NCBI RefSeq assembly: GCF_024494645.1
Contig: NZ_JANHDJ010000004.1
Span: forward strand, 124,001-188,000
Origin: Halohasta litorea
GTDB taxonomy: Archaea; Halobacteriota; Halobacteria; Halobacteriales; Haloferacaceae
Direction: 5' to 3'
Length of the DNA stretch: 64,000 nucleotides
Shown here: positions 1 through 7,274 of the stretch, in pieces
How positions within the stretch are numbered: the stretch's first letter is position 1
Layout: each line of letters begins with the position of its first letter
The notes under the pieces: model-generated
The model's input: only the letters and a program-made list of their open reading frames with translations
The model's database searches: none
Told to the model about the DNA's origin: nothing
Position numbers and translations under genes: made by a program

Positions 1-40
1 GCTCCACATGACCGCTGGCCTCGACCGGACTAGTGCTCAT
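1..40 (-). CDS. possible 5' end of a leftward gene (partial)
   Basis: An ATG on the minus strand at 38-40 opens a frame reading MSTSPVEASGHVE before leaving the window. The upstream 80 bases are AT-rich and include a TATA-like run near 104-110. Only 13 codons are visible, so neither family nor reality can be judged. It is listed because it would explain the divergent AT-rich spacer between 41 and 236. Confidence 0.3.
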   Translation of the reverse strand, partial: MSTSPVEASGHVE

Positions 41-121
41 GATAACTCGAATCAAGCGCCCGGTGGTAAAGGTTGTCTACATATCTCGCAAATCAGTACC
101 TATTGTATAAGGGGATACTAG

Positions 122-128
122 TATAAAT
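122..128 (+). promoter_or_regulatory. TATA box upstream of methyltransferase
   Basis: TATAAAT lies in an AT-rich spacer. Initiation about 25 bases downstream (near 150) would give a leader of about 20 bases to the GTG at 171, or about 85 bases to the favoured GTG at 237. Confidence 0.4.
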
Positions 129-236
129 CCGGAAATTAGTGTCCGAACAGCGTCGGTTCGCTGGTCGAATGTGTATCCGGGAGTGACGGTCGTATCCAGT
201 ACGGTTTTAGTGCTCCAGTGTGCAAATTCGGCTACT

Positions 237-941
237 GTGAAAGGCAAAGAGTGGTATCAGGCCGACGATGTCGCCGAGGAGTACGACGACAAACGCTTTT
301 CTGAAGGTGGGGCGTTCATTGATCGGCGGGAAAAGGAGGCCGTCCTCTCTGCGCTCGGTCCGGTCGAGGGAGAACGAATCCTGGAGGTCGCCTGCGGCAC
401 CGGTCGGTTCACGGTGATGATGGCCCAACAGGGCGCGGATATCATCGGTCTCGATATCTCGCCCGCGATGCTCTCACAGGGTCGACAGAAGGCCAAAGAG
501 GTAGGTGTCGACGACCACGTCGAGTTCATGCGCGGCGATGCCGCCCGGCTGCCGTTCCCCGATGACCACTTCGATGCCGTCTTCGCAATGCGGTTTTTCC
601 ATCTCGCGGACCGTCCCGTGACCTTTCTGCGCGAACTCCGTCGTGTCTCGAAGGGAGAGGTGTTTTTCGACACGTTCAACCTCGGGAGCACGCGCGTGAT
701 CTACAACTGGCTGTTGCCGATGGGATCGCGGCTCTACTCCCGGCGTGACGTCGAGAGCCTGCTTGCGGATTCGGAGCTCGAACTCCGCTCGGAGTCACAC
801 GACTTCATCCTCCCGTACGGGCTGTATCGACAGCTTCCACGGGAGGTCGCCCGGCCGCTCCGGCGGCTCGATACGGGACTCGGCAAGAGCACGGTGGGTG
901 ACCGACTAGCCTCTGTCTCCTATTGGCACACGACGAAGTAG
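237..941 (+). CDS. class I SAM-dependent methyltransferase
   Basis: Predicted cytoplasmic methyltransferase of the Methyltransf_11 type; substrate unknown. From the GTG at 237 the protein has 234 residues. Motif I reads ILEVACGTGRF (about 48-58), the acidic residue binding the SAM ribose lies in GLDISPAML (about 71-79), and motif III is in GDAARLPFPDDHFDAV. The frame is open from a GTG at 171, but the added 22 residues look unlike the family, whereas MKGKEWYQADDVAEEYD is a typical haloarchaeal beginning. The next gene starts 84 bases downstream on the same strand. Small metabolites, lipids and quinones are all possible substrates. Confidence 0.85.
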   Translation: MKGKEWYQADDVAEEYDDKRFSEGGAFIDRREKEAVLSALGPVEGERILEVACGTGRFTVMMAQQGADIIGLDISPAMLSQGRQKAKEVGVDDHVEFMRGDAARLPFPDDHFDAVFAMRFFHLADRPVTFLRELRRVSKGEVFFDTFNLGSTRVIYNWLLPMGSRLYSRRDVESLLADSELELRSESHDFILPYGLYRQLPREVARPLRRLDTGLGKSTVGDRLASVSYWHTTK

Positions 942-1025
942 GAACCGCCGATCCGGCGGGACCGACACGGTATTGACCGACTACTAAAACACTGATTTGA
1001 AGCCCCCTGCGGTCGACGGCCAACT

Positions 1026-1451
1026 ATGCACCAGGACGCCGAGACAACGATCACTGCCTACTACGAGGCACTGCGGGAGGGTGAATCGCTGTCGTCGTTT
1101 TTCGCGGAGGCACCCGACAGCATCAAGATCGGGCTCAGCGAGCGGCTGGTCGGCTACGCCGATATCGCCGCGGGGCTCTCCGAGCAGACCGCGACGACCG
1201 ACGACTGGACCGTCGAGAGCCACGACCTGTCGGTCTCGGTCGACGGGAACCTCGCGTGGTTCAGCGACCGGGTGTCGATGGCGTGGACCGACACCCAGAC
1301 CGACTCCGACTACGAGTTCGACACCCGGTGGACGGGCACGCTCCAACGGCGTGAGAACGGCGATGAGTGGCAGTTCGTCACGCTCCACGTCTCGGCCCCC
1401 ACGGCGGAGTTACAGAACCCCGAGGACGACCTGTTTAGTTGGGACGGCTGA
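1026..1451 (+). CDS. NTF2-like / SnoaL-type protein
   Basis: A 141-residue acidic cytoplasmic protein with the pattern of the nuclear transport factor 2-like superfamily. It has a helical start (DAETTITAYYEALREG), a segment on a small cone-shaped domain, then strands with the typical 'ESHDLSVSVDGNLAWFSDR' and 'RWTGTLQRRENGDEWQF' features of SnoaL_3/DUF4440 proteins. These domains bind small ligands or act as isomerases; no specific catalytic residues can be assigned. Its stop codon overlaps the ATG of the following membrane protein by one base, so the two are probably co-translated. Confidence 0.7.
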   Translation: MHQDAETTITAYYEALREGESLSSFFAEAPDSIKIGLSERLVGYADIAAGLSEQTATTDDWTVESHDLSVSVDGNLAWFSDRVSMAWTDTQTDSDYEFDTRWTGTLQRRENGDEWQFVTLHVSAPTAELQNPEDDLFSWDG

Positions 1452-1675
1452 TGGTCGGGTCGAGTCTCACGGATGACGAAAAGACGACAGCCAACAGACG
1501 CCTCAAGATCGGGTTCGTCCTCCTGGTTGCGGGATCGATGGCCCTGATGTCGCTGCAGATCGATCCGACACCGCTCGAAGTCGCAGCCGTCTTCGGGGTC
1601 GGTATCGGTGTCGGGCTCGTCCTGCTGTGGTTCGTGTTACGGAACTTCCGGGAGTTCCGGCAGTCGCTCCGCTGA
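1451..1675 (+). CDS. small two-helix membrane protein
   Basis: A 74-residue protein beginning MVGSSLTDDEKTTANRRL. Two hydrophobic segments follow (about 20-40 and 46-66), then a basic tail (RNFREFRQSLR), which suggests a positive-inside C-terminus. The start at 1451 overlaps the stop of the NTF2-like gene (TGATG), the main reason for choosing it over an ATG four codons earlier. No family recognised. The overlap suggests a functional or at least transcriptional link to the upstream gene. Confidence 0.65.
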   Translation: MVGSSLTDDEKTTANRRLKIGFVLLVAGSMALMSLQIDPTPLEVAAVFGVGIGVGLVLLWFVLRNFREFRQSLR

Positions 1676-1683
1676 GCGGCCCC

Positions 1684-2634
1684 TTAGGCCTCGACGCGAT
1701 GGAGCCACCGCCCCGGACTGTCGAGTTCCTCGTCGGTCGGAAGGTTCTCCGGCCGGTCCCAAACCGCGCTGGCGGCTGCCAGTCCGCGGGCGTCGGCGAT
1801 CGCCGTGAAGAACTCCGCGCCGCGTTCGTACTGCTGGCGTTTGAGTCCCAAGCCGAGCAGCCGCCGCATCAGTTGGACGAAGGGGCCACCGCCCTGTCGA
1901 CGGGCATCGAGTTTGGCCCGGAGGTCGGCGTACTCCTCGTCGAAGGCCTGATCCATCAGGAGTTCGGCGTACCCCTCGACGGCGGTCATCGCGGTGTTGA
2001 GCTCCTGGAACGCCTCGCGGTCGAGATTCCCCTCCGAGAGCGCGCTGACCGTCCCCTGCATCCGGTCTTCGAGATAGCCCGGCAGCCACGGGGCCGCGCC
2101 GAACTCCGCGGCATGCGAGACCTCGTGGAAGGCGATCCACCGGCGGAACCGTGGGTAGTCGACGTCCAACTGGCGGGCGACGCGCTGGATGTTCGGTCGC
2201 ACGAAGTACAGCGAGTGGTTGTCGGTGTCAGCCAACAGCAGGGGATCGTACTGGCCGAGGACGTTCCGGCCGAGGAAGCCCAGCGTGACTGCCATCGTCC
2301 CGGTGTTGATCGCCCGCGAGACGCCGGGGAACATCGTCGTCTGCTCCTCTAGCGGTTCGACGACCCGGCGGAAGGTAGCGACGTTGGCGTCGATCCAGTG
2401 GTGGCGGTTCTGGATTTCGATGGTTTCGGGGAGGTCAAAGGAGACGCCACCGACCGATCGGAGTCGATCGCGGGCCGCACGGACATCCGTTCGGTACCCC
2501 TGTTGTTCCTCGCTCGAAAGCCGGATGTCGCCGCTCGGCGTTGCGGCTTTGGCGGCCGTAGCGACGGCAGTCCAGTCGACGATGCCGTCGCCGCCGGAGT
2601 CGGCTACCGCCTGCACGCTACGAAAGAGATCCAT
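1684..2634 (-). CDS. zinc-dependent metalloprotease-like protein (F420-associated family)
   Basis: A 316-residue protein with the metallopeptidase signature HEVSH at about 170-174. The surrounding arrangement (RRWIAFHEVSHAAEFGAAPWL, then a helical C-terminal half ending in PTDEELDSPGRWLHRVE) matches the DUF2342 / 'coenzyme F420 biosynthesis associated' family known mainly from actinobacteria and haloarchaea. The F420 association is by phylogenetic profile only. No signal peptide or membrane segment is seen, so it is probably cytoplasmic. An ATG nine codons upstream (2661) is possible, but MDLFRSVQAV is the better beginning. It converges on the upstream membrane gene with an 8-base gap. Confidence 0.75.
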   Translation of the reverse strand: MDLFRSVQAVADSGGDGIVDWTAVATAAKAATPSGDIRLSSEEQQGYRTDVRAARDRLRSVGGVSFDLPETIEIQNRHHWIDANVATFRRVVEPLEEQTTMFPGVSRAINTGTMAVTLGFLGRNVLGQYDPLLLADTDNHSLYFVRPNIQRVARQLDVDYPRFRRWIAFHEVSHAAEFGAAPWLPGYLEDRMQGTVSALSEGNLDREAFQELNTAMTAVEGYAELLMDQAFDEEYADLRAKLDARRQGGGPFVQLMRRLLGLGLKRQQYERGAEFFTAIADARGLAAASAVWDRPENLPTDEELDSPGRWLHRVEA

Positions 2635-2703
2635 GCGGTAGTGGAGGGCGCGCGCAACCAAAGTCCTTGTGCGGGGGTGTCGCCCCGCCGTCAGTTGACG
2701 GTG

Positions 2704-2940
2704 TCAGTCGAAGCCAGCGATCTCCTCGTCGGCGTCCTCGCCGAGGAGCTTCGTCGCCATCAGCACCAACACCGCGAGGACGCCGACAACCAAGAGCAGC
2801 GCGCCGAGCGAGCGCCCGCCCGAGTCGTCGACTGTCTCAGCGGCCGGTTCGTCGGCCTCGCTCGTGGAGCTGCGGAGTGATTTCGGACCGAGTTGGATGT
2901 CTCCATGGGGGTGGAGTTCGAGTAATGTAATGTCTCCCAT
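2704..2940 (-). CDS. small single-span membrane protein
   Basis: A 78-residue protein. A polar acidic N-terminal half (SSTSEADEPAAETVDDSGG) is followed by one strongly hydrophobic span (LGALLLVVGVLAVLVLMATKLL, about 46-67) and a short acidic tail. This looks like a tail-anchored or type II small haloarchaeal membrane protein. No family is recognised and no function can be proposed. It lies upstream of the metallopeptidase gene on the same strand with a 69-base gap, and its start faces the M42 peptidase gene. Confidence 0.6.
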   Translation of the reverse strand: MGDITLLELHPHGDIQLGPKSLRSSTSEADEPAAETVDDSGGRSLGALLLVVGVLAVLVLMATKLLGEDADEEIAGFD

Positions 2941-3050
2941 ACGGCAGTATACGCCGAACCCGCCTAAATCGGTTGTGGCGTTTCTGGCCTCGCCAGCCGA
3001 TAGCCACGCGAAACGCTAGGTTGATAGGTGTGCTGTCAGTTGCCACAGAC

Positions 3051-4112
3051 ATGGACGACACACCGCGGGACTTTTTGGAGGCACTGCTGTCGACACCTAG
3101 CCCCTCTGGCTACGAGACCGACGGCCAGCGCGTCTGGATCGACTACGTCAGCGAGTTCGCCGACGACGTGTGGACCGACGACTACGGCAACACCGTGGCG
3201 GTCCACGAGGGATCGGGCGACGGCCCCGAGATCGCTTTTACGGGTCACGCCGACGAGATCGGCTTCATCGTCCGGGATATCGACGACAACGGCTTTCTGC
3301 GGATCTCCAGGATCGGCGGCTCGGACCGCACGATTTCGCAGGGCCAACACGTCACGGTCCACAGCGATGAGCCGGTCCAGGGTGTCATCGGCCAGACGGC
3401 GATCCATCTCCGCGACGTGGGCAGCGAAGAGTACAACGATATCGCAGAGCAGTTCGTCGACATCGGCGCGGCCGACAGCGAGGAGGCCGAACAGCTCGTC
3501 GAGGTCGGCGACCCGATCACCTTCTCGACGGAACTGTTCGAACTCAACGGCACGCGACTCTCCGCGCGGGGAATGGACAACCGCGTCGGCACCTGGAGCG
3601 CCGCCGAGGGGCTGCGCCACGCCGTCGAACACGATGTCGAGGCGACGGTGTATGCAGTGAGCACCGTCCAGGAGGAAGTCGGGATCAAAGGCGCACAGAT
3701 GGTCGGCTTCGACCTCGATCCCGACGCCGCCATCGCGATCGACGTCACCCATGCGACCGACAACCCCGACGTGAAGGGCAAACATCAAGGGCCAGTCGAA
3801 CTCGGCGCGGGGCCGGTCGTCTCGCGCGGGAGCGCGAACCATCCCAATGTGGTCGACCTCGCTCGGCAGGCTGCCGAGGACGCGGAGGTCGACATTCAGT
3901 TGCAGGCCACAGGCACCCGAACCGGCACCGACGCCGACGCCTTTTATACCAGCCGGAGCGGAATTCCCTCGCTGAACCTCGGGATTCCGAACCGCTACAT
4001 GCACACGCCGGTCGAGGTCATCGACACCGAGGATCTTGACGGCGTGGCGGCGCTGCTCGGGGCGGTTGCCGAAGCGGCGGGCGACGTCGACTCGTTTGCG
4101 GTCGAGTTCTGA
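3051..4112 (+). CDS. M42 family metallopeptidase (TET-type aminopeptidase)
   Basis: A 353-residue cytoplasmic aminopeptidase of the M42 / PF05343 family. Members form tetrahedral dodecamers that trim peptides released by the proteasome. Visible metal-site elements are TGHADEIGF (His), ARGMDNRVG (bridging Asp), VQEEVGIKGA (catalytic and ligand Glu), AIDVTHATD (Asp) and NRYMHTPVE (His). The N-terminus FLEALLSTPSPSGYE is characteristic. The ATG at 3051 is preferred over an upstream ATG at 2973 because the family begins at this motif. A divergent small membrane gene lies upstream. Confidence 0.93.
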   Translation: MDDTPRDFLEALLSTPSPSGYETDGQRVWIDYVSEFADDVWTDDYGNTVAVHEGSGDGPEIAFTGHADEIGFIVRDIDDNGFLRISRIGGSDRTISQGQHVTVHSDEPVQGVIGQTAIHLRDVGSEEYNDIAEQFVDIGAADSEEAEQLVEVGDPITFSTELFELNGTRLSARGMDNRVGTWSAAEGLRHAVEHDVEATVYAVSTVQEEVGIKGAQMVGFDLDPDAAIAIDVTHATDNPDVKGKHQGPVELGAGPVVSRGSANHPNVVDLARQAAEDAEVDIQLQATGTRTGTDADAFYTSRSGIPSLNLGIPNRYMHTPVEVIDTEDLDGVAALLGAVAEAAGDVDSFAVEF

Positions 4113-4183
4113 ATCGACGTTCGTTTGCTCGTTTGCTAGTCGTACGTAATTGCAGCAGTCGACGGATCGTACCTGTGAGCGGG

Positions 4184-4546
4184 TTACCCGGTTTCAGATG
4201 GGATGAACCGGACACTGCCAAGATAGACACCGGCGAGAAGTACGCTGGTTAGTACGCCAATTGTGATACTGATGAGTATCGATTTAGATGGCGTAACGGC
4301 AATTGGTCTCGGTTGGATAACATAGTGATAGAGATACGAGATCTGCTTATTGAATACATACGGAACAAAAAATCCAGAGAAGCTACTGATGCCGAAAAGA
4401 GCTACCAGTAGGAGACGAATAGACCCAGACAGGCTCCGTCGAGCAGTGTCAAAATAAATCATCCCGGACATAAGTGGAGCCACGAGCAGCCCACTCACAA
4501 CTAACATCAATAGATAACTCATAATTTGTCTTGGTTGAATTGTCAT
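4184..4546 (-). CDS. three-helix membrane protein, copy B of a tandem paralogous pair
   Basis: A 120-residue protein with three hydrophobic segments (about 10-33, 45-63, 88-112). It aligns end to end with the neighbour at 4678-5016. Both contain IY(F/L)D followed by RR, a GFFVPY/GFLVPY motif, a Tyr-rich loop, (Q/K)PRPI and a third hydrophobic helix. Base composition is clearly more AT-rich than the neighbour and the rest of the window, suggesting a different history. An internal ATG nine codons in (4522) is an alternative start matching the neighbour's. No known family recognised. Confidence 0.7.
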   Translation of the reverse strand: MTIQPRQIMSYLLMLVVSGLLVAPLMSGMIYFDTARRSLSGSIRLLLVALFGISSFSGFFVPYVFNKQISYLYHYVIQPRPIAVTPSKSILISITIGVLTSVLLAGVYLGSVRFIPSETG

Positions 4547-4677
4547 ACTTTTTATTTGATTAAACTTGCGCAAGCCCTCACCGCGTTTTGAACAGGGTCG
4601 ACAGTCGAAACAATCCCATGGGTAGGATGACTCGTTCTCCGTTAAGTTCTGAGTCCGGTCCGAGCGATCTCCCGGAA

Positions 4678-5016
4678 CTAGTTCGATTGTGGCGGTCGAA
4701 ACCGACTCCCGACGAGGTAGGCACAGCCGACGACGCCACTGAGCAGCAGGCCGGTAGCGATACTCACGATCACCCACTCCAATGGGTGGACCGTAATCGG
4801 CCGGGGCTTGAGTACGATATAATAAATGTAGCCGAGTTGCTCCTGGAACCCATACGGGACGAGGAACCCGGCGAAACTTCCGAGCCCGACGACTCCCGCA
4901 AGGAGCGGTCGTCGACCGTCCCACATCCCTCGCCGGGTGGCATCGAGATAAATCACGCTGGCAACGACCGGGGCCAAGAGGAGGCCACTCCCGGCGAGGA
5001 GTCCCAGATACAGCAT
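4678..5016 (-). CDS. three-helix membrane protein, copy A of a tandem paralogous pair
   Basis: A 112-residue, three-helix protein homologous along its whole length to the product of 4184-4546. Conserved positions are VIYLDATRR after helix 1, GFLVPYGF in helix 2, YIYYIVLKPRPI in the loop, and helix 3. Its codon use is normal for the window, unlike copy B. It is transcribed leftward with 131 bases before copy B. A short palindrome (5053-5065) lies in the spacer it shares with the L11 gene. Function unknown. Confidence 0.7.
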   Translation of the reverse strand: MLYLGLLAGSGLLLAPVVASVIYLDATRRGMWDGRRPLLAGVVGLGSFAGFLVPYGFQEQLGYIYYIVLKPRPITVHPLEWVIVSIATGLLLSGVVGCAYLVGSRFRPPQSN

Positions 5017-5052
5017 ACGTTTGCACTCCAGTTCGCCTCGGAAATATCGTTT

Positions 5053-5065
5053 GGTGTGTCACACC
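5053..5065. repeat. 13-bp palindrome in the divergent copy A / L11 spacer
   Basis: GGTGTG-T-CACACC is a perfect inverted repeat, about 40 bases upstream of the copy A start codon. A looser GTGT..ACAC repeat with a five-base spacer occurs at about 5089-5101. The pair could be operator half-sites for a dimeric regulator of the leftward membrane protein gene. No regulator is assigned. Confidence 0.35.
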
Positions 5066-5128
5066 GTGGTCGAACAGATCCCGTTTGCTGTGTCATTCAC
5101 ACGCGTGGAGCGGGGGAAAGAACAACCG

Positions 5129-5135
5129 TTAAAAG
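5129..5135 (+). promoter_or_regulatory. TATA element of the L11 gene
   Basis: TTAAAAG is centred about 26 bases before the L11 ATG at 5158, the spacing expected for a leaderless or nearly leaderless haloarchaeal transcript. Monocistronic, near-leaderless L11 mRNA is known from Halobacterium. Confidence 0.6.
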
Positions 5136-5157
5136 CCGAGACCGGTTTCATCCGCGT

Positions 5158-5646
5158 ATGGCTGGAACTATCGAAGTACTCGTCGCTGGTGGCCAGGCCA
5201 ACCCTGGCCCACCGCTCGGTCCGGAACTCGGTCCGACGCCGGTCGACGTCCAAGCAGTCGTACAGGAAATCAACGACGAGACCGACGCCTTCGACGGGAT
5301 GGAAGTCCCGATCACTATCGAGTACGAAGACGACGGCTCCTTTGAGATCGAAGTCGGTGTCCCACCGACATCCGAACTCGTCAAAGACGAGGCCGGATTC
5401 TCCTCGGGCAGCGGTGAACCCCATGAGAACTTCGTCGCCGATATGTCGGTCGAGCAGCTCAAAAAGGTCGCCGAGCAGAAGTCGACCGACCTGCTGTCCT
5501 ACGACGTGAAAAACGCCGCCAAAGAGGTCAGCGGTACCTGCATGACCCTCGGCGTCACCATCGACGGCGAGGACGCACGCACGTTCAAGGAACGCGTCGA
5601 TGCGGGCGAGTACGACGACGTACTCGTCGACGACGCCAGCGCCTAA
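5158..5646 (+). CDS. rpl11: 50S ribosomal protein L11
   Basis: A 162-residue large-subunit protein that binds 23S rRNA at the GTPase-associated centre, beneath the P0/P1 stalk. The N-terminal domain shows the hallmark proline run GGQANPGPPLGPELG near residues 11-25. The C-terminal rRNA-binding domain includes VSGTCMTLGVTIDGEDA. The protein is acidic, as expected for a halophile. It is separated from the L1-L10-P1 operon by a leftward cheC gene, whereas Halobacterium keeps the four genes adjacent. Confidence 0.97.
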   Translation: MAGTIEVLVAGGQANPGPPLGPELGPTPVDVQAVVQEINDETDAFDGMEVPITIEYEDDGSFEIEVGVPPTSELVKDEAGFSSGSGEPHENFVADMSVEQLKKVAEQKSTDLLSYDVKNAAKEVSGTCMTLGVTIDGEDARTFKERVDAGEYDDVLVDDASA

Positions 5647-5723
5647 TTCTCGGCGACCGAGTTTCTGCTTTCGTTGGTTCTTGAGTGCGAACAGTCGATA
5701 CTCCGCCCCAATACGCGCGGCTA

Positions 5724-5732
5724 TTTATAAAA
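5724..5732 (+). promoter_or_regulatory. TATA-like element between convergent L11 and cheC
   Basis: TTTATAAAA lies in a spacer where neither flanking gene needs a promoter. On the plus strand, initiation 25-30 bases downstream would fall at about 5755-5760 and run antisense into cheC, close to a GTG at 5758. It may be the promoter of a short antisense RNA, or one more copy of the TATAA-rich word found repeatedly in this window. Confidence 0.3.
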
Positions 5733-5775
5733 GCAGCCAGCGACAAAACACGCGACGGTGAGTCTACGGTCGAAT

Positions 5776-6387
5776 TCAGACGTTTGCGTCGACGTCGATC
5801 TGCCGAACGAGTTCGACAAGGGAGTCGAGCTGTGGGAAGGTGTAGACGGTGAGATCGAGATCGGTATCGTGAGTCGTGATCTCCGAGTCCAGGACGAACA
5901 CCATCTCCTTGTCGGGCCAGCCGCCCATCTTGTCGATGATCTCCGCGGTCGAGCCGTAGGTAAACGTCGGCGTCGTCATGTTGACCGTCGTGTTGAGGAC
6001 GTTCGCCCAGCCGTCGATGTAGCTGGAGGTCATGATGTTGCCGATCTCCTGGATCGCCGATTTCTCCATGCTGCTGAACCCACTGGAATCGTCGCCACCC
6101 ATATCGCCCGGAATCATCGACTGGGCGAGTTCCTTGCTGTCGCGTGGATCGAGGAGAAACAGGACATTGCCGTACGGCGATTCGGTCAGCTCGATGCTGA
6201 TGCCGACGGCGTTCCGGTTGCCGATGTGTTTCTTCACGTCGTCGATATGCAGAAAGTTGATTTTCGCCATCTCGATTTCGGCGTCCATCCCCGACATCTG
6301 ACTCAAACTGTCGGCGACTTGAATCGAACCCTGTCGACAGATCTTATTAAATAGCTCCAGCTTGCGAATGTCGACCTTCAGACTCAT
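5776..6387 (-). CDS. cheC: CheC-family chemotaxis phosphatase
   Basis: A 203-residue cytoplasmic protein. CheC proteins dephosphorylate CheY-P or bind CheD in archaeal and Bacillus-type taxis. The CheC signature is in EKSAIQEIGNIMTSSYIDGWAN (about 108-129), with the active-site Glu and Asn spaced as in the family. An N-terminal region (MSLKVDIRKLELFNKI) precedes it. The C-terminal half contains PDKEMVFVLDSEI and ends in a helix. The ATG at 6387 follows a TATA-like TTTTATG at 6411-6417 (minus strand), so the mRNA is probably leaderless. No other che gene is in the window; it sits alone among ribosomal genes. Confidence 0.85.
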   Translation of the reverse strand: MSLKVDIRKLELFNKICRQGSIQVADSLSQMSGMDAEIEMAKINFLHIDDVKKHIGNRNAVGISIELTESPYGNVLFLLDPRDSKELAQSMIPGDMGGDDSSGFSSMEKSAIQEIGNIMTSSYIDGWANVLNTTVNMTTPTFTYGSTAEIIDKMGGWPDKEMVFVLDSEITTHDTDLDLTVYTFPQLDSLVELVRQIDVDANV

Positions 6388-6538
6388 TTCATAAAGACAT
6401 CCTTCGCAAGCATAAAACACTGTATGAACCGCTGTGACCGCGGCCAACGGACGGGAGAGCTGCCGCCAAGACGGACTGTCACAAACTGGCGTAACATCGT
6501 GTGAAACACCCACAGACGGTCGAATCGGGTTCGACGGG

Positions 6539-6544
6539 TTTATA
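6539..6544 (+). promoter_or_regulatory. TATA box of the L1-L10-P1 operon
   Basis: TTTATA in the divergent spacer with cheC. Initiation about 25 bases downstream gives a leader of about 65-75 bases, matching the published 5' untranslated leader of this operon in Halobacterium and unlike the leaderless genes around it. Confidence 0.65.
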
Positions 6545-6570
6545 CCGCTCATCCGCCACCTTCCGGTGAG

Positions 6571-6623
6571 ACAGGCGTAGCCTGTGTCACTGACCCGTAG
6601 GAGCAGCATCCTGCGTACTACGG
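6571..6623 (+). promoter_or_regulatory. structured L1 operon leader, candidate L1 autoregulation site
   Basis: Two hairpins can form in the leader. The first pairs ACAGGC (6571-6576) with GCCTGT (6580-6585) around a 3-base loop. The second pairs CCGTAG (6595-6600) with CTACGG (6618-6623), then has an asymmetric internal loop (2 bases against 3), then GCAG/CTGC (6603-6606 with 6611-6614) closing a CATC loop. The 3' arm covers the first Gs of the ribosome binding site GGAGGTGA (6622-6629). L1 is known to repress its own operon in archaea by binding an mRNA mimic of its 23S rRNA site; that this hairpin is the site is inferred. Confidence 0.6.
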
Positions 6624-6629
6624 AGGTGA
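6622..6629 (+). promoter_or_regulatory. strong Shine-Dalgarno sequence of L1
   Basis: GGAGGTGA stands four bases before the L1 ATG. Such a complete site is unusual in this window, where many mRNAs look leaderless. It overlaps the 3' arm of the leader hairpin. Confidence 0.75.
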
Positions 6630-6632
6630 ATA

Positions 6633-7274
6633 ATGGCAGACGATACGATAGTAGAAGCAGTTTCTCGCGCGCTCGACGAGTCGCCACCACGGAATTTCCG
6701 TGAGACCGTCGACCTCGCGGTGAACCTGCGAGACTTAGACCTCAACGATCCAGCGAAACGTGTCGACGAGAGCATCGTGCTCCCGTCCGGAACCGGCCAG
6801 GAAACACAGATTATTGTGTTTGCCGAAGGTGAAACCGCCCTGCAGGCAGAGAGTGTTGCCGACGAGGTGCTCTCGGGGGACGACCTCGAAGACCTCGGCG
6901 ACGATACCGACGCCGCCAAGGACCTCGCCGACGAGACCGACTTCTTCGTCGCCGAGGCCAGCCTGATGCAGGACATCGGCCGCTACCTCGGGACCGTCCT
7001 CGGTCCACGCGGTAAAATGCCGACACCGCTCCAGCCCGACGACGACGTCGTCGAGACTGTCAACCGGATGAAAAACACCGTCCAGGTTCGTTCCCGTGAC
7101 CGACGAACGTTCCACACCCGCGTTGGTGCCGACGATATGTCCGAAGAGGACATCGCCTCGAACATCGACGTGATTATTCGGCGACTGGAAGCGAACCTCG
7201 AAAAGGGCCCGCTCAACCTTGATTCGATCTACGTCAAGACGACGATGGGCCCCGCCGTCGAGGTGAACGCCTAA
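6633..7274 (+). CDS. rpl1: 50S ribosomal protein L1
   Basis: A 213-residue protein of the L1 stalk, which helps release deacylated tRNA from the E site. In archaea it is also the translational repressor of its own operon. Recognisable blocks are [20 protein letters not shown] at the N-terminus, the central [11 protein letters not shown] motif (about 124-134) typical of L1, and the C-terminal [15 protein letters not shown]. It starts at the ATG behind the strong ribosome binding site. Its TAA overlaps the L10 ATG by one base, coupling their translation. Confidence 0.97.
   Translation: MADDTIVEAVSRALDESPPRNFRETVDLAVNLRDLDLNDPAKRVDESIVLPSGTGQETQIIVFAEGETALQAESVADEVLSGDDLEDLGDDTDAAKDLADETDFFVAEASLMQDIGRYLGTVLGPRGKMPTPLQPDDDVVETVNRMKNTVQVRSRDRRTFHTRVGADDMSEEDIASNIDVIIRRLEANLEKGPLNLDSIYVKTTMGPAVEVNA

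Noticed and set aside
5758-6354. 198-codon frame antisense to cheC with GTG start behind a TATA-like word
   Set aside because: The protein has no recognisable features and cheC is certain; only an antisense RNA is kept as a possibility.
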